From IMG/VR virus record IMGVR_UViG_3300048037_000710, positions 1 to 27,784 of that record: a DNA stretch of 27,784 nucleotides; one strand, written 5' to 3'. Of the stretch, positions 25,496 to 27,784 are shown piece after piece. Source of the DNA: a virus. A program made the position numbers and the translations under genes. Below the pieces are notes generated by a model. That model saw nothing but the letters and a program-made list of their open reading frames with translations. It had not been told where the DNA came from and searched no databases. Each line of letters opens with the position of its first letter. Position 1 is the first letter of the stretch.

Positions 25496-27234
25496 CCATC
25501 ACAACTTAAACAATCAGGATCCATAGCCGCTGCAGCTATATCACCTCTTAATACAGACTCTGTTCTAGTATAATATAAAGTTTTAACTCCTCTTTTCCAA
25601 GCTTCAATATGAACTTGATTTAGCCATCTAGGCGACGCTTCCGACGGGAATGCTAAATTTAAACTTACCGACTGATCAATATAGTCTTGCCTTATTCCGG
25701 CTTGTCTAATCAATTCTAATTGATTTATTTCTTTGAATGTTTTAAATACATTCTTTACTAATTCTCCTTCTTCTTGGTTAAGTCTTCCTCCGTGATCGTA
25801 ATACCATCCGTCAAGTTGTTTAATTCCTTGAACGGATCCACCATCTTCCAAAATTTTATCCCAAGTTTCTTTAGTGTCGATTCCAACTTTTCTTAATACT
25901 TTTTTAAGTTCTTTATTTTTACGTATAAATGTACCTTTTGCAGATTGCTCTGTAAATACATTAGCAGCCCAAGGTTCAATTCCCGGCGATACATTACCTG
26001 CTAATTTACTATTAGATACCGTAGGTGCAATAGCTCTAAGGTGAGTATTCCTAAATCCAGTACCTACACACCACAAAGGTTCACCGTATGTTTCAGCTAA
26101 TGCTCTTGATGCTCTTTCTGTTTCAATTTTTATTTTTGAAAAAATTTCTCGTGTTTTGAATTGCGCTAATAAGCTTTCGAAACCAATTCCGTTTTTCTGC
26201 AACAGGCTGTGCCACCCAAGGACACCAAGCCCAAGAGCCCTCCCTTTTTCCGCACTGCGTACAGAGTTCTCGAATCCCTTCATATTCTTTGCCTTCTGGA
26301 TAAATTCTTCTAGCACACCGTCCAGGAACCATGTGGCGTCGTATATCAGATTGGTATTCTTCCATTCGTCATATTTATCTAAGTTAACTGATGATAAACA
26401 ACAAACAAAGCTATGGCTTTCATCCGTGTGCAATACTATTTCACTACAGATGTTAGTCATATGAACTTTTAAACTGTTCTTTTTGTATGCTTCTGGATTA
26501 TTTTTATTTGTGTTTCCCTTAAAAAGAATATAAGGTTCGCCAGTAGCTTTACGCTTTTGAAGGAGTTTGGACCATTTCCTCCGTGCTTCTTTATCTCCCG
26601 CTTCAAGTCTTCGCATAAACTTGTCGCCGACCACAGCACACTGGTGGAGGTTGAGTGATTGTCTATTGACATCTCCTTTAGGTTCTCGGATTTCAACCCA
26701 TTCATCAAAATCGGGATGTTCAATATTGATATTAACTGAAGCAGCTCCTCGTCTGACAGATCCTTGATTAGTGGCAAGTATTGTTGAATCGTATATCTTG
26801 CAAAACGGCACCACTCCATCACTTGTTCCATTGTTTGTTATTCTAGCTCCGGCAGGACGAATCATATTAATTCCGATACCAACACCCCCGCCGTGTTTTG
26901 CTAGTAACATCATTTCTAAATTTTTAGTACCAATATCATGAACGCTATCTGCTACATCAATACCAAAGCAACTAATAGGTAATCCGCGATCTGAGCCAGT
27001 ATTAGATAACACCGGTGAAGCTAAACACAGCCAGCCCTTCCATATATAATCAAAAAACTTTTCGGCTAGTTCTGGTTTGTATAAACGCTTTGCTATAGTT
27101 TTAGCAACCCTCTCATATGCGTCTTTAGGAGATTCCCCATTAATTAAGTAGCCACCTGTAATTGTTTTTTTATAAACATCGGTTTCTCCCCAAACAGGAT
27201 AGTCCTCCCCTTTTTTCCAATTGCTATTCCACAT
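25492..27234 (-). CDS. nrdA: Class I ribonucleoside-diphosphate reductase, large subunit
   Basis: A 580-residue catalytic subunit that reduces ribonucleotides to deoxyribonucleotides for phage DNA synthesis. The radical-site motif NICSEI is at 261-266, with Asn261, Cys263 and Glu265 matching E. coli Asn437/Cys439/Glu441. The redox pair is Cys89 (ISCFG) and Cys278 (VCCLSSVNL). The radical-transfer tyrosines are Tyr554-Tyr555 (KTLYYTRTES), and the C-terminal shuttle pair is CLSC at 575-578. These tyrosines and the tail mark a class I enzyme that needs a small NrdB-type subunit, not present in this window. It starts at MWNSNWKKGE, close to the catalytic core. The N-terminal ATP-cone of E. coli NrdA (761 residues) is absent, so dATP shut-off is probably lost. 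It overlaps the upstream 73-residue gene by 11 bases. GC content is patchy inside the gene. Confidence 0.93.
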   Translation of the reverse strand: MWNSNWKKGEDYPVWGETDVYKKTITGGYLINGESPKDAYERVAKTIAKRLYKPELAEKFFDYIWKGWLCLASPVLSNTGSDRGLPISCFGIDVADSVHDIGTKNLEMMLLAKHGGGVGIGINMIRPAGARITNNGTSDGVVPFCKIYDSTILATNQGSVRRGAASVNINIEHPDFDEWVEIREPKGDVNRQSLNLHQCAVVGDKFMRRLEAGDKEARRKWSKLLQKRKATGEPYILFKGNTNKNNPEAYKKNSLKVHMTNICSEIVLHTDESHSFVCCLSSVNLDKYDEWKNTNLIYDATWFLDGVLEEFIQKAKNMKGFENSVRSAEKGRALGLGVLGWHSLLQKNGIGFESLLAQFKTREIFSKIKIETERASRALAETYGEPLWCVGTGFRNTHLRAIAPTVSNSKLAGNVSPGIEPWAANVFTEQSAKGTFIRKNKELKKVLRKVGIDTKETWDKILEDGGSVQGIKQLDGWYYDHGGRLNQEEGELVKNVFKTFKEINQLELIRQAGIRQDYIDQSVSLNLAFPSEASPRWLNQVHIEAWKRGVKTLYYTRTESVLRGDIAAAAMDPDCLSCDG

Positions 27235-27445
27235 CTAAATCTAATTTTTTTTCTTCTATAGGTTTTTTTACAACTTCAGTCTTTAATTTTTCTAAAGCTT
27301 CATCATAACCGTCCATAAGTTTTACTAATTCTAATGTGCCTACACTTAATTCTCTAAGATGTGCTATTTCATTTAATACCTGTTGTGTAACGCGCTTAAG
27401 AGCTTCGACACTTCTTTGCATGTCTACTAATTTACTTTCTTTCAT
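27224..27445 (-). CDS. Small helical protein in the nrdA operon
   Basis: A 73-residue protein, predicted almost wholly helical (for example SVEALKRVTQQVLNEIAHLR), with an acidic/basic C-terminus KKPIEEKKLDLDVE. No family is recognised. Its start overlaps the upstream cysteine-cluster gene by ATGA (27442-27445). Its stop lies 11 bases inside the start of nrdA, so the three genes are probably co-translated. A coiled-coil accessory or dimerising protein is possible. Whether it acts with the reductase is unknown. Alternative starts inside the gene (Met9) would shorten it only slightly. Confidence 0.6.
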   Translation of the reverse strand: MKESKLVDMQRSVEALKRVTQQVLNEIAHLRELSVGTLELVKLMDGYDEALEKLKTEVVKKPIEEKKLDLDVE

Positions 27446-27784
27446 TTCATTTTATTTATAATAGTTTGTTGTATTTTTTCTAATTGTTCATTATAAACAG
27501 ATATTGGTATTTTATAAGATTCATCTAATTCATATAAATCTATAAGCATATGACATACTTTTGTGGCTTTTACATAATACTCGTATTTATCTACATAAGG
27601 ATATGTTTTTTGGATTTGTTTGTGCATATAATCCGCTCTACATATATCAGGCCTATCATCAAATATAGCACATAAATTTTCATTAGTTAAATGTACGCAT
27701 GCTCCATCTCCCCTATTAGGCATTCTACCGTCAGATCCTGCCGTTGCGCAACAGGCCCCACACGAAGAACATTGAAATTTAAGC
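27442..27784 (-). CDS. Cysteine-cluster (YkgJ/CxxCxxCC-type) metal-binding protein, 5' truncated by window edge
   Basis: The frame stays open to the right end of the window, so the Met at 27723 is internal. Upstream codons add LKFQCSSCGACCATAGSDGR before it, and the true start lies beyond base 27784. The CSSCGACC block (27748-27771) followed by LCAIFDDRPDICR fits the zinc- or iron-chelating YkgJ family (UPF0153), whose usual pattern is CxxCxxCC, then a further Cys, then RPxxCR. The biochemical role of this family is poorly known. It may bind an iron-sulfur cluster or metal. It overlaps the next gene by 4 bases (ATGA) and so belongs to the nrdA operon. An oxygen or redox link to the reductase is a guess. 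Confidence 0.8.
   Translation of the reverse strand, partial: LKFQCSSCGACCATAGSDGRMPNRGDGACVHLTNENLCAIFDDRPDICRADYMHKQIQKTYPYVDKYEYYVKATKVCHMLIDLYELDESYKIPISVYNEQLEKIQQTIINKMK

Noticed and set aside
26123-26831. Several open frames of 66-120 codons on both strands inside nrdA
   Set aside because: They lie in the GC-richer strips of a clearly conserved reductase frame, have no recognisable motifs, and follow from a low stop-codon density.
1-27784. tRNA genes, CRISPR arrays, insertion sequences, integrase or attachment sites
   Set aside because: Coding density leaves no room for them between genes, and I saw no cloverleaf, spaced direct repeats, transposase or recombinase motifs.

Overview
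The window is a block of about 27.8 kb from the genome of a tailed bacteriophage (or a prophage or metagenomic contig of one). It is AT-rich and almost fully coding: no stretch longer than about 80 bases lacks a gene, and I see no rRNA, tRNA, CRISPR array or insertion sequence. Starts are preceded by A/T-rich sequence with no clear Shine-Dalgarno motif. That is typical of genes read by Bacteroidota (Flavobacteriia-like) ribosomes, so a marine or aquatic member of that phylum is the likely host (inference). The large terminase, long portal, capsid, ring-protein and hub order with no tape-measure or sheath gene indicates a short-tailed (podovirus-type) virion. The order resembles the virion module of crAss-like phages and of many uncultured marine podoviruses. 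This resemblance is judged by eye and from memory, not by a search.

Layout, plus strand. Positions 1-987 hold the C-terminal nuclease part of the large terminase (cut by the window edge). Then come the portal (992-3406), a probable scaffold (3438-4658) and the major capsid protein (4669-6132). A strong intrinsic terminator follows at 6138-6190. A conserved gene of unknown function (6212-7057) is followed by a second hairpin at 7077-7102. Next are two ring/adaptor-type tail proteins (7125-9113), a 1468-residue tail hub/stabilisation protein carrying apparent cadherin-like inserts (9118-13524), and a 506-residue beta-rich partner (13559-15079). Three probable ejection (internal virion) proteins follow, of 264, 483 and 2408 residues (15089-24588). 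The largest carries a HEYFH zinc-peptidase motif, several membrane-prone stretches and a Lys/Arg/Ser-rich tail. After it come three very small lysine-rich genes (24590-25148) and an M15-type peptidoglycan peptidase (25145-25495), probably the endolysin.

Layout, minus strand. A tightly overlapped nucleotide-metabolism operon runs in from the right end. It contains a CxxCxxCC cysteine-cluster (YkgJ-type) protein cut by the window edge, a 73-residue helical protein, and a class I ribonucleotide reductase large subunit without an ATP-cone (25492-27234). Its stop codon overlaps the stop of the endolysin gene in a shared TTAA, so the late structural and metabolic transcription units meet head-on with no spacer.

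How the parts fit together: terminase and portal package DNA into a capsid built on the scaffold. The ring and hub proteins form the short tail. The three large ejection proteins probably travel inside the head and form the channel through the cell envelope. The M15 enzyme releases progeny, and the reductase supplies deoxynucleotides. The most unusual points are the peptidase motif in the giant ejection protein, the cadherin-like inserts in the hub, the run of tiny lysine-tailed genes, and the patchy base composition inside the reductase gene. I found no clear evidence for a wholly new system.
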